Shown piece by piece: positions 47,548-58,500 of a stretch of 64,000 bases of DNA (its first letter is position 1; every line of letters starts with the position of its first letter). Source of the stretch: Anisodus tanguticus (taxonomy: Eukaryota; Streptophyta; Magnoliopsida; Solanales; Solanaceae). The stretch spans positions 6,890,142 through 6,954,141 of the forward strand of contig CM067555.1 of NCBI GenBank assembly GCA_034509755.1, in the 5' to 3' direction. The notes beneath the pieces are model-generated. The model saw only the letters and a program-made list of their open reading frames with translations, was not told where the DNA came from and did no database searches. A program made the position numbers and the translations under genes.

Positions 47548-48760
47548 CTCCCGAATTTCTCATCTTACCTACCAACTAAGATGAGTACTTTGAAGAGTTG
47601 GCAATCTTTAAGTGCGTTAAGTAAAGGTTATGCAGAGACTCAAATGCTTACTCCACTACCCTATAAATACAGTAAACAATAGGAAAAATGTTCATCATTT
47701 TTTCGCAACGGAATTTCACGAAATCTACATACTTGAACCAAGGATTGCTTCACACCTTCAGTAGGCAGACACTCAGTTATCATACTATATTGACTAGTAT
47801 GCAGCTATATAAGCTAAAATATACCGTAACAAATTTCAGTTCAATTAAAGTTTGATGCCCTTAACATTATAAGATGAATATACTCTGTTTCAAACTATCA
47901 AAGGGACTGATCTAAATAGTAAACTAATATGGCTAATTGGTGTTTCTATGATGTGGTTACTAAATTAAAACTTTTATGGTCTTAATTGTGTCCTTGAATG
48001 GTCATGAAAGTATATACTTCAACATCTTTGTCCATATCTTTTGGATAAGCGGTGTCTAACAGAAGCGGAGCCAAGATTTGACGTTATGAGTTTGTAATTT
48101 TAAGACAGTACAACGAACTCAAACTAATATGTAATAACCGTCAAACTAACGAACGAGCACCGATATTCAATATATATTTAAAGAAATGAACCACTTAAAC
48201 ACTATATAAATATAAAAATTATCACTACAATTGCACTCGACGATTTGTCATATTTTGAAAAGGATTGTAATGATAGGTCCTCCGGTAGACGGCGGGTGGC
48301 GGCAGTGGTGATCAAGACAGCATCAAAAGTTGAACCCTAACTTTTTTTGAAAATTTGATTCTGGAACTTTGACTAAGGAAATAAAACCTTTTCTCGATAT
48401 ATCGGAGCTAGCTTGGAAAGAGAGGAGGCATCCTTATCTGAGCCAATCGTTAGCCTATTTCTTCTTCTTTTTAAAAAAATATTATTTTCATTACATAGGG
48501 ATAGGGGAAGGGGAAATGGGAGAGAGAATTACAAGGTGAGATAAAAAATTCACCATTAGGTAACCAACCGACTGAGCTATTAAGATTCTCCAATTTGATT
48601 TTGGGACTTGGATTTGAGTCTCTAATCTTTTGTTTAGAGGGAAAGTGCTTTTTACTTTTCTAATTGTCTTAAAATAAAGTTTTTTGAAAAAATCTGCATA
48701 TATAGCCTATAGTAAAAGGGGAAAACGTTTATAACTTTATGTTTTGTTACCAAACCAAGA
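47548..48760. other. Intergenic, SINE debris
   Basis: No gene recognised. On the minus strand near 48590-48540 a tRNA-like D-arm string AATAGCTCAGTCGGTTGG suggests a SINE head. Another short repeat start (GCGGAGCCAAGATTTGACG) lies near 48066. Confidence 0.4.
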
Positions 48761-48767
48761 AAATAAA

Positions 48768-48849
48768 CTGGTACAAGTGGTTTCAAACCCACATCTCGGA
48801 CGACAGAGGATCTCGCTGGCCTCCTCAATACCATTGAACTACGGGCGGC
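48768..48849 (-). mobile_element. tRNA-like SINE head
   Basis: The minus strand has an A-box-like TAGTTCAATGG and, about 45 nt on, a B-box-like TGGGTTTGAAACC with a self-complementary arm. It resembles a tRNA but lacks a recognisable full cloverleaf and CCA-proximal stem, so it is taken as SINE-derived. It directly abuts the hAT end at 48850. Confidence 0.5.
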
Positions 48850-49229
48850 CAGTGGGCCGGGCTCGGGATCGGCAGACCGGGTTTGGCGGGATTGAGTCGG
48901 GGCGGGATGGGAAAAGGGCGGGATAGGGATAGGCGGGATTTGCCCAAGTCCCGCCCCGATCCCGTCGGAATCGGGATCCCGAGCGTTTTTTTTTACAGTA
49001 AATTTTAAAAATAACATATATATAAAAAAAAGTCAATAATTAAATAAGATAGTGTAATAAAAACATCCCAAAGCTATTTTTGTGCCTCTTATATTATTTA
49101 ATAGCCATATGATTTTTTTGTAATACAAATACAATTGTCAAAATTGCAACTTTGTGGTGTTGTTCAAAAGTTGCAAATTACATAGTAAAATTGCAATTAA
49201 AAAAATTATATTCTGACAAAAAACATATT

Positions 49230-49529
49230 CTAGTTTCTTGATAATTTCCTGTGGTTCTTCTGTTGGAATTGGTATTTGTTGGTCAAATTGATCCATGTCG
49301 CTTCCACCACCTTTGGATAAAATTTCGTTGTAGTTTTCGTCTTCTTCTTCGTTGATCTCCGGTTGACCGCACTTTCTCTATGTTTATTGTATTTAGGGTC
49401 TACAATTTCCCCCGTCATGGGGTTAATTTGACCCTTTACTTGGTCCGAGACAGTATCAGTATGTGAACCTTGTCCCGATGGAGCGGGCGTTTGCGCACCC
49501 GGTTTTGAAGCCTCGTATTAGGCATACCT
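49230..49529 (-). pseudogene. hAT transposase continuation, truncated
   Basis: Minus-strand text downstream of the zinc finger (YEASKPGAQTPAPSGQGSHT, then NRRSTKKKTKTTTKFYPKVV) is interrupted by stops and fades before the element end at 48850. Confidence 0.5.
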
Positions 49530-49994
49530 AGCTGGATGAGCCCTTACTACGTGTCTCATTAAATCCCTCGTCCCACCTTGACCTTTTTCAGATTTAAATT
49601 TTAAAACATCTTTACAAATTTTACATCTAGCTACTTGATTCTCTACGTCCCTATAAAAAAATATCCATGCATATTATTTTAATGGTCGTTTTGTTGGACC
49701 TCGTCTCATACTAGGGGGAATATGAGGCATTTCAGTTGAAGGTTCACTAGTGGGTGTGTTGTCATCTACATTAGTGGGTGTATCATCTAGATAATCGTCT
49801 AAATTAAAGTCTTCTTGAGTTCCAGAAAATAGCTCCTCGTCTAAATCTAATGGTATTGTAGGAAAATATTCAGTATCAACAAAATCATCATGTGTAGGAA
49901 TAGGATTCTGTATAGAAATAGGACCCTTGCCCTTGTTGTCCCTACTAGAAGAAGCATGACCCCTACACGTAAGCATACATTTAAATTCTTCCAT
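49530..49994 (-). pseudogene. hAT transposase N-terminus with BED zinc finger
   Basis: The frame 49674-49994 is an acidic N-terminal region (LDLDEELFSGTQEDFNLDDY). A second frame near 49530-49660 contains VARCKICKDVLKFKSEKGQG, then TRDLMRHVVRAH, a C-x2-C...H-x4-H BED-type DNA-binding finger. The part between may be an intron ending TTTTTTTATAG near 49650. The catalytic RNase-H-like domain and the hAT dimerisation region are absent. It is a truncated transposase source. Confidence 0.75.
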
Positions 49995-50437
49995 TATAAG
50001 TTTATAATTATACTAATAAATAATTAAAATAAATAAAATTAAGTGCGCTAAATAAAATAAACAGACAATAATAATTTAATAAAGGAACGAATGTACCAAG
50101 CGCCGACGTAACGTCGACGTGTAATCGAGAGGTTGAAAATTGAAACTTTGATCGATGGAAGATCCTCAAGCTAGTTTCCAACTTCACTCCCAATTCCCAA
50201 ATGAATAAATAAAATTGAATATTTAGTAAACAATGTAGACTTGTAGAGAGATAGATTGAGAGATTAGAGAGGCTGTAGGAAGATTTGTGAGAAAGATGAA
50301 GAGAAAATGAGGTATTTATAGTTGAAAAATTGGGTTAAAGTGTAAATATAATAACTTATGGGTTAAAAATAAATATTAAGGGTAGGGGGGTTAGGGGAGA
50401 GGGAGGCAAAACATGGCCGTTGCACAACGACCAAAAT

Positions 50438-51668
50438 GTGAAAAGTGTTTCCGCCTGTCAAGCAGGTGACCCGGGTTCGATCCAAAGGCAATGTATTTTT
50501 GTATTTTTGTTTTTCTTTTCTAGTTCTTTAATACGCATTATACTGAGTATGTTGTTGTTGTATGTATCACCTCTCTATTCACCTCCAAATTCTTGTCTCT
50601 ATATATTCATCCCCTTTCCGCTTTCAGTTTTCTCAGTGTCAAAATATGCATCACGGGTTTTGAGGGTTATATTACACATCAGGGCAGAGCTACAGTATTA
50701 CGTTGGAGTTTAGACGAACCCAGTAACTTTTGCGTAAACTTTTTAATTATATTATAAATTTTGTTAAATATATTTATTGACGTGCGAACCTATTTACTAA
50801 AGCAAGTAGATGGTTCAATGTATGGCTAGCCAGTGGGTCGGGTCGGACCGGTCCCGCCCCGAACCCGAGTATTTTAAAAAAAAAAATTGCGGTATCGGGA
50901 CTCGAACCGGGACGGGACAAGGTCTCGTCCCGACCCGCCCAGACACGATCCCGATCCCACTCGAAACCCCTCTTTTGCAAAAATGACCGTTGCACCAACG
51001 ATCAAAATGTAAAATGGTCGTTGGTGTAACGGTTATTTTTGCAAAAGACGGGTTTCGGGTGGGATCGGGTCGGGACCGAGGCGGGATCGGGATCGGGATC
51101 GGGTCGGGACTGGCGGGTCGGGACTGGCGGGTCTGGGGCGGGCTGGGATGGGTCGGGACGAGACCTTGTCCCGTCCCGGTTCGAGTCCCTATACCGCCAA
51201 TTTTTTTTTAAAATACTCGGATTCGGGGCGGGACCGGGGCAGTGTCGGGGCGGGACAAAGCCGACACGGTCCACTGGCCAGCCATACATTGAACCATCTA
51301 CTTGCTTTAGTAAATAGGTTCGCACGTCAATAAATATATTTAACAAAATTTATAATATAATTAAAAAGTTTACGCAAAAGTTACTGAGTTCGTCCAAACT
51401 CCAACGTAACACTGTAGCTCTGCCCGATGTGTAATATAACCCTCAAAACCCGTGATGCATATTTTGACACTGAGAAAACTGAAAGCGGAAAGGGGATGAA
51501 TATATAGAGACAAGAATTTGGAGGTGAATGGAGAGGTGATACATACAACAACAACATACTCAGTATAATGCGTATTAAAGAACTAGAAAAGAAAAACAAA
51601 AATACAAAAATACATTGCCTTTGGATCGAACCCGGGTCACCTGTTTGACAGGCGGAAACACTTTCCAC
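50438..51668. repeat. 1.23-kb near-palindrome (inverted duplication)
   Basis: The left arm (50438 to about 51009) and right arm (about 51010-51668) are inverted copies. They begin and end with GTGAAAAGTGTTTCCGCC and its complement, and meet at GACCGTTGCACCAACGA...TCGTTGGTGTAACGG. By eye mismatches are rare. The right arm is longer because of extra GGGATCGGGTCGGGA-type repeats (51045-51180). Each arm contains a tRNA-like B box (GGGTTCGATCC) and one hAT-like terminus (50831 and 51276). Mirror-image open frames in the arms are not genes. Confidence 0.93.
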
Positions 51669-51725
51669 AATACTACAACTACCTGTTGTTTAGGAATCTC
51701 TCCCATTATGTACATAACACATCGT
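51640..51725 (-). mobile_element. SINE head at palindrome edge
   Basis: On the minus strand, AGGTAGTTGTAGTATTGTGG (A-box region) leads into AGTGTTTCCGCCTGTCAAAC and the B box GGGTTCGATCC, giving a tRNA-derived SINE head. The palindrome arm begins within it; only the right copy has the complete head. Confidence 0.5.
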
Positions 51726-52520
51726 GGAAGTACCAGTACGGACAAGGAGATAAACATGGAGAAAATCAGAGCGAATAGGGAGATGAAAGGGTGAAATAAC
51801 CCTGACACCTAGAAAGATAGAGTTACTGTGTCAACGCCTCAGCAAAAGGTACTTCCTTTTTTATTCTCCTGGTCCTTATTTTTTTTTTTCATTTTGATCT
51901 TTTTTTTTTAAACAAAAAAAATTGGACATGAATACAACTTGAAAAAATATTGACTTGTATTTGAAGTTTTTTGAATTCCTGAAAATTGTAACAATTTCTA
52001 TGTCTAAACATGATTCCGGAATACAATTCCTGGGAAAAAGTGAAAATTATTCGTGGCCAAACGGGCCCTTAACTTCTGCAACCAATTTGTAAATGTTGAC
52101 ATTCTGATCGCAATGTTAGAATGGAAGTATTTGAGCCAATATCATTTGTGTTGTTTGGATAGGTCAAGTGGAGTCACATGAACATCTTGTACATATTTTT
52201 TGACACTGATTTGGTGTTTTTAATGAATCTTTTCACTTATCAATTCTTTTTGTGACCGTTTCTGGTTCCAGAGCATTAATACTTAATGCTTCCTGAATGT
52301 TGCTGCTGCTTCTTACTATCCTATACTAGAAGTATATCTGCCAAGACACAACTGGTAATCAATGGCTTTTTCGCTGTTTTTTTCTTTTTAGTTTTCCGTG
52401 AAGAAGAGACAATTCATAAATTAGAAATGCTTTTGATTTGAGATTTAATTGGTTAGCATAGTTACCAGTTTCAAAAAAAAAAAAGATTTAATTGTTTAGC
52501 GACTTCACAAACTATCTCAG

Positions 52521-55500
52521 ATGTGGCCATTATATGTTCTATTGAACAAAATTTTGGGAACAGAAGAAGATAACACTGAAGAATCAGGTAGGGACCCTTT
52601 AAGTTTGGTAGAATCCTTGCTCTTCAAACAATTACTGGGTCAAGACAAATTCCATGGCACAGTATCCGGCTCATACTTTGTTGAAGTAAGTCAATTTCCT
52701 GATCTAAAAGTTTGAATTTTGGCCGATAAAAGTACATGTTATAAATATTGGTGTCTTGTATAAAAATTTAGTGAGTATGCTCTTAATATAACCTGCATTT
52801 TAGTTTCTGTAGTTCTTAAAAATAGGCTGTGCTTGTTACGGTAGGTTCCACATATAAACCAACTACATTCCTGGGATTGTGGTCTTGCTTGTGTTCTGAT
52901 GGTTTTGAGGACTCTTGGAATCAAGGATTGTAACATGCAAGAACTAGAAGAACTTTGCTGCACTACAAGGTACTACTTCAAAGTACTTTCAATATTGATG
53001 ATACTCCTTTCCTTTGTCTTATGGCTACCTTTTTACTCTGTTGTGATGTGAGATATAGCCTTTAGTATCTATATCCATTCATCTCTTTGTTTATCTTTTT
53101 TTCCTTTATCTTTTTTTGTCCATTTATTAATTTGAGAATTCCCACCTTCTCAGTTTCAAAATAAAATAAAATTCCCACCTTCTCAATAAGTGTTGGTCGA
53201 AGTTGATGTCCATTAGAGGTACTGTATAAAAATGAGAAAAGGATGTTCACGATAGGAATTGGTTTTATTTTCAATGTCTTGTCTCAATTGATGTGGGATT
53301 CTTCTATATAGCATTTTTCTCGGATGTTTTGGATCTCGGCAGTATTAAATACTCCTTAGTAATCAGTCAATGGTTTCGCACTTTTGTTTAGGTGCCAACA
53401 TGAGAGAGTAGTGATAAATTAGAAATGAGTGAACTAGATGAATGCAGAACGTGCTGATTTCATAGGTTATGCTTCTATTAAATGAACATAGTACGGGCTT
53501 TTATGATATTTTTGGAGCAAAAAAATGTAATTCTCCTGTACCTATGAACTTAAGAATTGAAGCTTCTGCTGGTTTAGTCATCATTTTAAGGAAAAAAATT
53601 TCTTCCAACCCCTGTATATAATGTCATATTATCTCCATCATTTACTTGTCATGCAAGATTTTCCTAAAGTATATACATCTGCCATGTTGCACTAAAAACT
53701 AAGCAAAAATTACATTTGTGTTTGACATTAATGACTGTACTCTTTCCATCTCCAAATAACATGCGTTTTTTCTTTCCACAGACACCACCAAATTGCCGAA
53801 GGTGATCTTCTCATTCTAGAGACTGACCTGACTGATCTGATAATTCTTAGTGAAAATAATCCTTATGTTTCCTAAATAGGAACTTGTTAGTGGTATTTAT
53901 GCATTCAAATTTAAGATTATACATCGTAGCCTCAAAAAGCCTAGGATACCATCAGTTTTAATTTATATTGTAATTTGTAAGTGATGTTTTTTGCTCGCTT
54001 GTTTTGAAAATCAAGGCTCTGGTATAATTCATCTTATTCTCTGATTATTCAGTACCTCTATTTATTTTGTCATTGATATATCACAATTTTCACCCAGTTC
54101 CCTGCTGGACTGAATGGCGTCAAAGGAAAGTATCATCTACCTCTTACATGACCAAAATGAAATGATTTTCAGATATAATCAACCTTGCTTTTATTTTTGC
54201 AGTATTTGGACAGTTGATCTGGCATATTTATTGCAGAAATTTTCTGTCAATTTTTCCTACTTCACAGTAACATTAGGTGCAAATCCAAGTTTTTCTGTGG
54301 AGACATTTTACAAGGTATTGTCCTTTCTCATAAAAGATTTGTGCATAAGAGATTTCTCACAGTGTACACTGCTCTTCTCGCATTGAAGTTCAGTTTGAAA
54401 TGATGCCAGTGACCTAGCAAAAGGTGAATTAGGTTGATCCACCCAAGACACGTCAGCAACTTAACACCAGATTTTTCTTATTAAGATGCAGATATTTTCC
54501 TGCATGTCAAAAATGTTAAATTGCAGTTATGTGCTTTTAACGTCCTCAATTGCTAACACATTTGTCAATGTTTGGAATAACATAAGTAATACATGATATA
54601 TTGATGTTAATACTCTTTTGAGTGTAGAATTAAGATCCATGTGATAGAAATATCTTAACCTGATAGACATTGCTCTTTCCCATGATTTCATGTTGAGTTT
54701 ATATATTAATCTTCTAAATTTGCGTGTCGTAAAAATTGCACTCCAAATTCATCTTCCTCCAAGTGCTCTATATGTATGTTAGGTAAATCAGGCCGCATGT
54801 CACATTTACTATGCAAAGCAAATGTGCTAGCTTTTTGCTTCTTTTTTTCTTTTCCCTCTTTGCATAATTTTTGTTATAAGTTATGTTGATTTGGTACAAA
54901 AAGCAAGAGTTATAGTAACTAAAAACATGATATATGTGAAGTTACTGCGACTGATGTCAGGAAAGATATGACGCCTGCACATGGTGATGACTTGCTCCGT
55001 GAGATTTAGTTTTCTTTTTTCTGCATCTGTAAAGCTCATAATTTTGTATTTTTGCAGGAGCAACTGCCCAATGATCTGGTCCGAGTGGATATGCTATTCC
55101 AAAAAGCACGGGATGCTGGTATAAATATAGAGGTACCCATTTATTTCCAGTCAATAGTCGATATTTTGTAGGGTTGGTAAGATATAGCCAATTTCATCAT
55201 CTGAGTTGGTTCCGGATTTACTACAAGAGTTATGACCTAGGAAATTTGAGCTTCCTGTTGGTAATATGTAAAGGACTAGTTCTTAATGGTGGAAATCAAT
55301 AATATTACTCTTTATTGATAAAAAGTACTTAGCAGACTAGTTAGCATTTTAACAGAGTTGGCTTGCAAAGTTAAAACTAAGTAAAGATGAGAGGAAAACA
55401 TGATCATCTTTGTTTGAAACCATTCTTTGTTATAAACCAAAGATGAATATTACTGGGCGTAAAGTGCTACATGATTTGCTCCTTGTTGAAAAACTTGGAT

Positions 55501-58500
55501 TATGGCCTTAAAAAATTTCTAGAAGGGATAGCTAGTGTCATTTTCTTAGTCTTAGATACATAATTAGCAACTAGCCCTTTCATGATAGATACTGGGATTT
55601 TTTCTGTTGAAAGCCTAATTACATAAATAAATAAATGTGTTCACTTCTGTGGTTTTGGTCTCGCTATTACTGTATTCTATGTTCTGGCCCCCAAAAAGAA
55701 TAACAATAAAAAGATTAGGCCAGCATGTTGAAGACCTAAGTAGATTAGTAAATGTGTCATCTTCTAATCCTTGAACTTTTAGATGAGTGTGTCTTGTGTT
55801 TCAAATGAAAGCTACAAAGATGAATTTGAGAGTGCTTCACAGTCCAGATCAATTTGTAGCTTTACCTGGTCTGGAGTAAAATGAATACCATTCTCCATCC
55901 ATTTTTGCTTTCATGAGCAGAGCTGTTCCACATGAGTTGCAAGTTGGAGGGGAAGTGCATGATGGTAGATAACTAATTGAGTTCTTGCTTCGGGATTTAC
56001 TCTGATAAGATATAGGTTCAAAATTTTCTAGATCTATAATAGATGAAAAGACTTGTTATCACCTTCTCATTGATTTTGACTTGATCACCTCTATAAGCTT
56101 CTTCGACCCTGGTGGAAATTGGATCGAAATTACACTTGACATGCTTACCTCAGACTTTACTGTTCCAACTTTGGCTATTTACCAACCAAAGAGAGGTTAA
56201 CTGCATAATTCGATTTTGTTGATTGAGGTCACCATCTTACCGGGTGTACAGTGGTCTTTTTTCTATTGGTTTTATGGGAGAAAGGATAATATTTTTCGTA
56301 GTTCAATGAAATATTTTTCAAATACCATTTGCTGACAATTCCTATTGAAACCATAGGAAACCTCTGCAGTCTCTTGCCATTTCCTAGTTATATTGATACC
56401 TTTTTGGGTAAATAAAAGATTTTTAATACCAAAGTGATAGCCACAAAACTAAACAGGGCAGACCACGTGTTTCTCAAAATGAAAGCTAAGACTCAACTTA
56501 CAAGGAGCCTAACTACAAGTCTAGCTAAAAGAAGACAACTGGAAGCAAAACTAGAAGACCAACAAAACAATCAGCCTATACAGACAGGCTAAAAAACCTG
56601 CACAACTTTGTCATGTATCAGCACTCCTGAGCAGCAGAATAGTCAGTCATCCAAGTCATGGCATGGAGTTGAGTTGAAGCAGAGCAGGTTGCCACTTTCT
56701 GATGGCTCTACCTCTGATTGGGATATGTATTGCAATTTCCTTACAGAGTCTATCAGCTTGGAAGTGGCAATTTTGAAATCTCATAGAATTTCTTTCTCTC
56801 CAGATAGTTGAGACCAGCATAGCAAATACACAGCTTAGTATAGCACCTGTTCCAGTTTTCTTCCTTGCCCATGCGCATATCCATTGAACCTCCTCATGCC
56901 AGTTGCCTATAGTTCTGTGGATACCCAACCAGCTGAGCATCCTATGCCATAAGTCTCTAACAACATTGCAGTCAAAGAAGAGGTGATCCATTGTCTCATC
57001 AGCTAAATCACAGAATACACAAGTAGGAGGGACCTGTATACCGAATTTCAGCAACCTAACTGTGGCAAGTCTTCTCAATAAGGCTAGCGACAAGATGAAC
57101 TTGTGTCTAGGGTGAAAATTGGGGTGCATAGTTAGACTCTTCCATGGGGCCTTTGGGTACAGTGGCAATAGTCATACATTCTCTTAATGGAGCCTTTGGG
57201 TACATTAAATAGCCACAGCATTGAATCTGATCAAAAGATCCCCTTGTAGTGCAGGTGCTTGTAAGATGTACTTACTAGCTTCCAGAATTTTCCTAACAAC
57301 CCAGGTAGCATTCACAGGTATGGTGCAAGTGTCCACTGTTGACAGGTTGGCTGAATACTGATTACTGCTTTTGGACAGCTACGAATATAGGTTGTCAAAT
57401 GTTTTTAGTTTACATGGGTTGAATTTTGCGAACTCCAATTTTACCAGCTCACTTGTGGACGTATGTTTTCTGAAGGAGTGGAGGAAAAGTTTGTGCTGGG
57501 GCTTTACAGGTAGCAGCAGCAAGAGAGAAGAGAAGGGAGAATTGCAGAAGAATGTGACGAAGTGAAGTTTAACCTGATAAAATTGGCAACAATAGCTATA
57601 ACACTGAGTATATAGACTTGGAGGATGGGGGCGAGGGGGAGCGATAGTTACTGGACATCTTTAGGTAAGAATGAAAATGTTAAGTTTCATTTGGAGGAGT
57701 TGATCATTTTAGTTTGATGTAATTTTATTTATAACCGAAATCATGTTTATGAGGAAAATGATGAGAGAGGAGGCATGGATAGCGTTTAGTACTACTTTTC
57801 TTTGTCAATATGGTTTGGTCAGGATCCTGCATGTGCACTCTGTGTCATAACTCCTCGGCCACAAGCACTGACAATTGCATTGATTGAATGCTAATCTATC
57901 AGCATGCTCTCTAGCCCGACTATCATGATACTTACATAGGGAGTTGAAGTATGTCTTTTGTATATATACACTTACATAGGTATGATATGCATACAGAAGC
58001 AAGCCTATACATTTGTTTTGTTATTAATTAGTATGTCGTGGCAGCAGAATAATCTTTGGCAGGTGTAGGGCTAGGGTACCCTATAGGATGTATAGATTAC
58101 AGAAATAGGATACCCGATATCATAAAGGGTGGTCTTGAATTTGACTCCGCTTAACAAAATCTCTAAAAATTAACCTTAACTTGAAAAAATCCACAGGGCA
58201 AAACTTCTGTTGCCCATTAGGCTCCTGCCTCATAGGCAAAACTAATTTATGCCCACAGCTTATGCCCAATGGGCAACAGAAGTTTTGCCCAATGGATTTT
58301 TTTTAAGAGGATGTCATTTGATAACAAAATTTTGAAGTGGGGCCATAGTTCAAGACCATCCCTTATGGAGGTCAAGCTTGCAAATCACCACTATAGGGTG
58401 GGGCCTTCTAGTTGAAGCGATGATTGTGAATCTGGACTATGGGCCTAAAGGTGGTGCCATTTTGAGATTGTAAGATGAGAAAAAATGATGTTAGATGGTT

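Larger units (their letters stand above)
48850..51276 (-). mobile_element. hAT element remnant
   Basis: The left terminus CAGTGGGCCGGGCTCGG (48850) and the right terminus, complement CAGTGGACCGTGTCGG (51261-51276), are hAT-style inverted ends with GC-rich GGGTCGGGA sub-terminal repeats. Between them lies the N-terminal part of a hAT transposase on the minus strand. No 8-bp duplication is visible at the two flanks (CGGGCGGC and GCCAGCCA), so one end is probably rearranged. The right end is part of a large inverted duplication. Confidence 0.65.

Noticed and set aside
48768..48849. Possible tRNA gene on the minus strand
   Set aside because: A and B boxes are present but the acceptor stem and anticodon arm do not pair convincingly. 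Best explained as a SINE head.
50420..51668. Two similar ~95-codon ORFs on opposite strands (50420-50713 and 51381-51668)
   Set aside because: They are the two arms of the palindrome read in mirror image. Composition is low-complexity and there is no domain.
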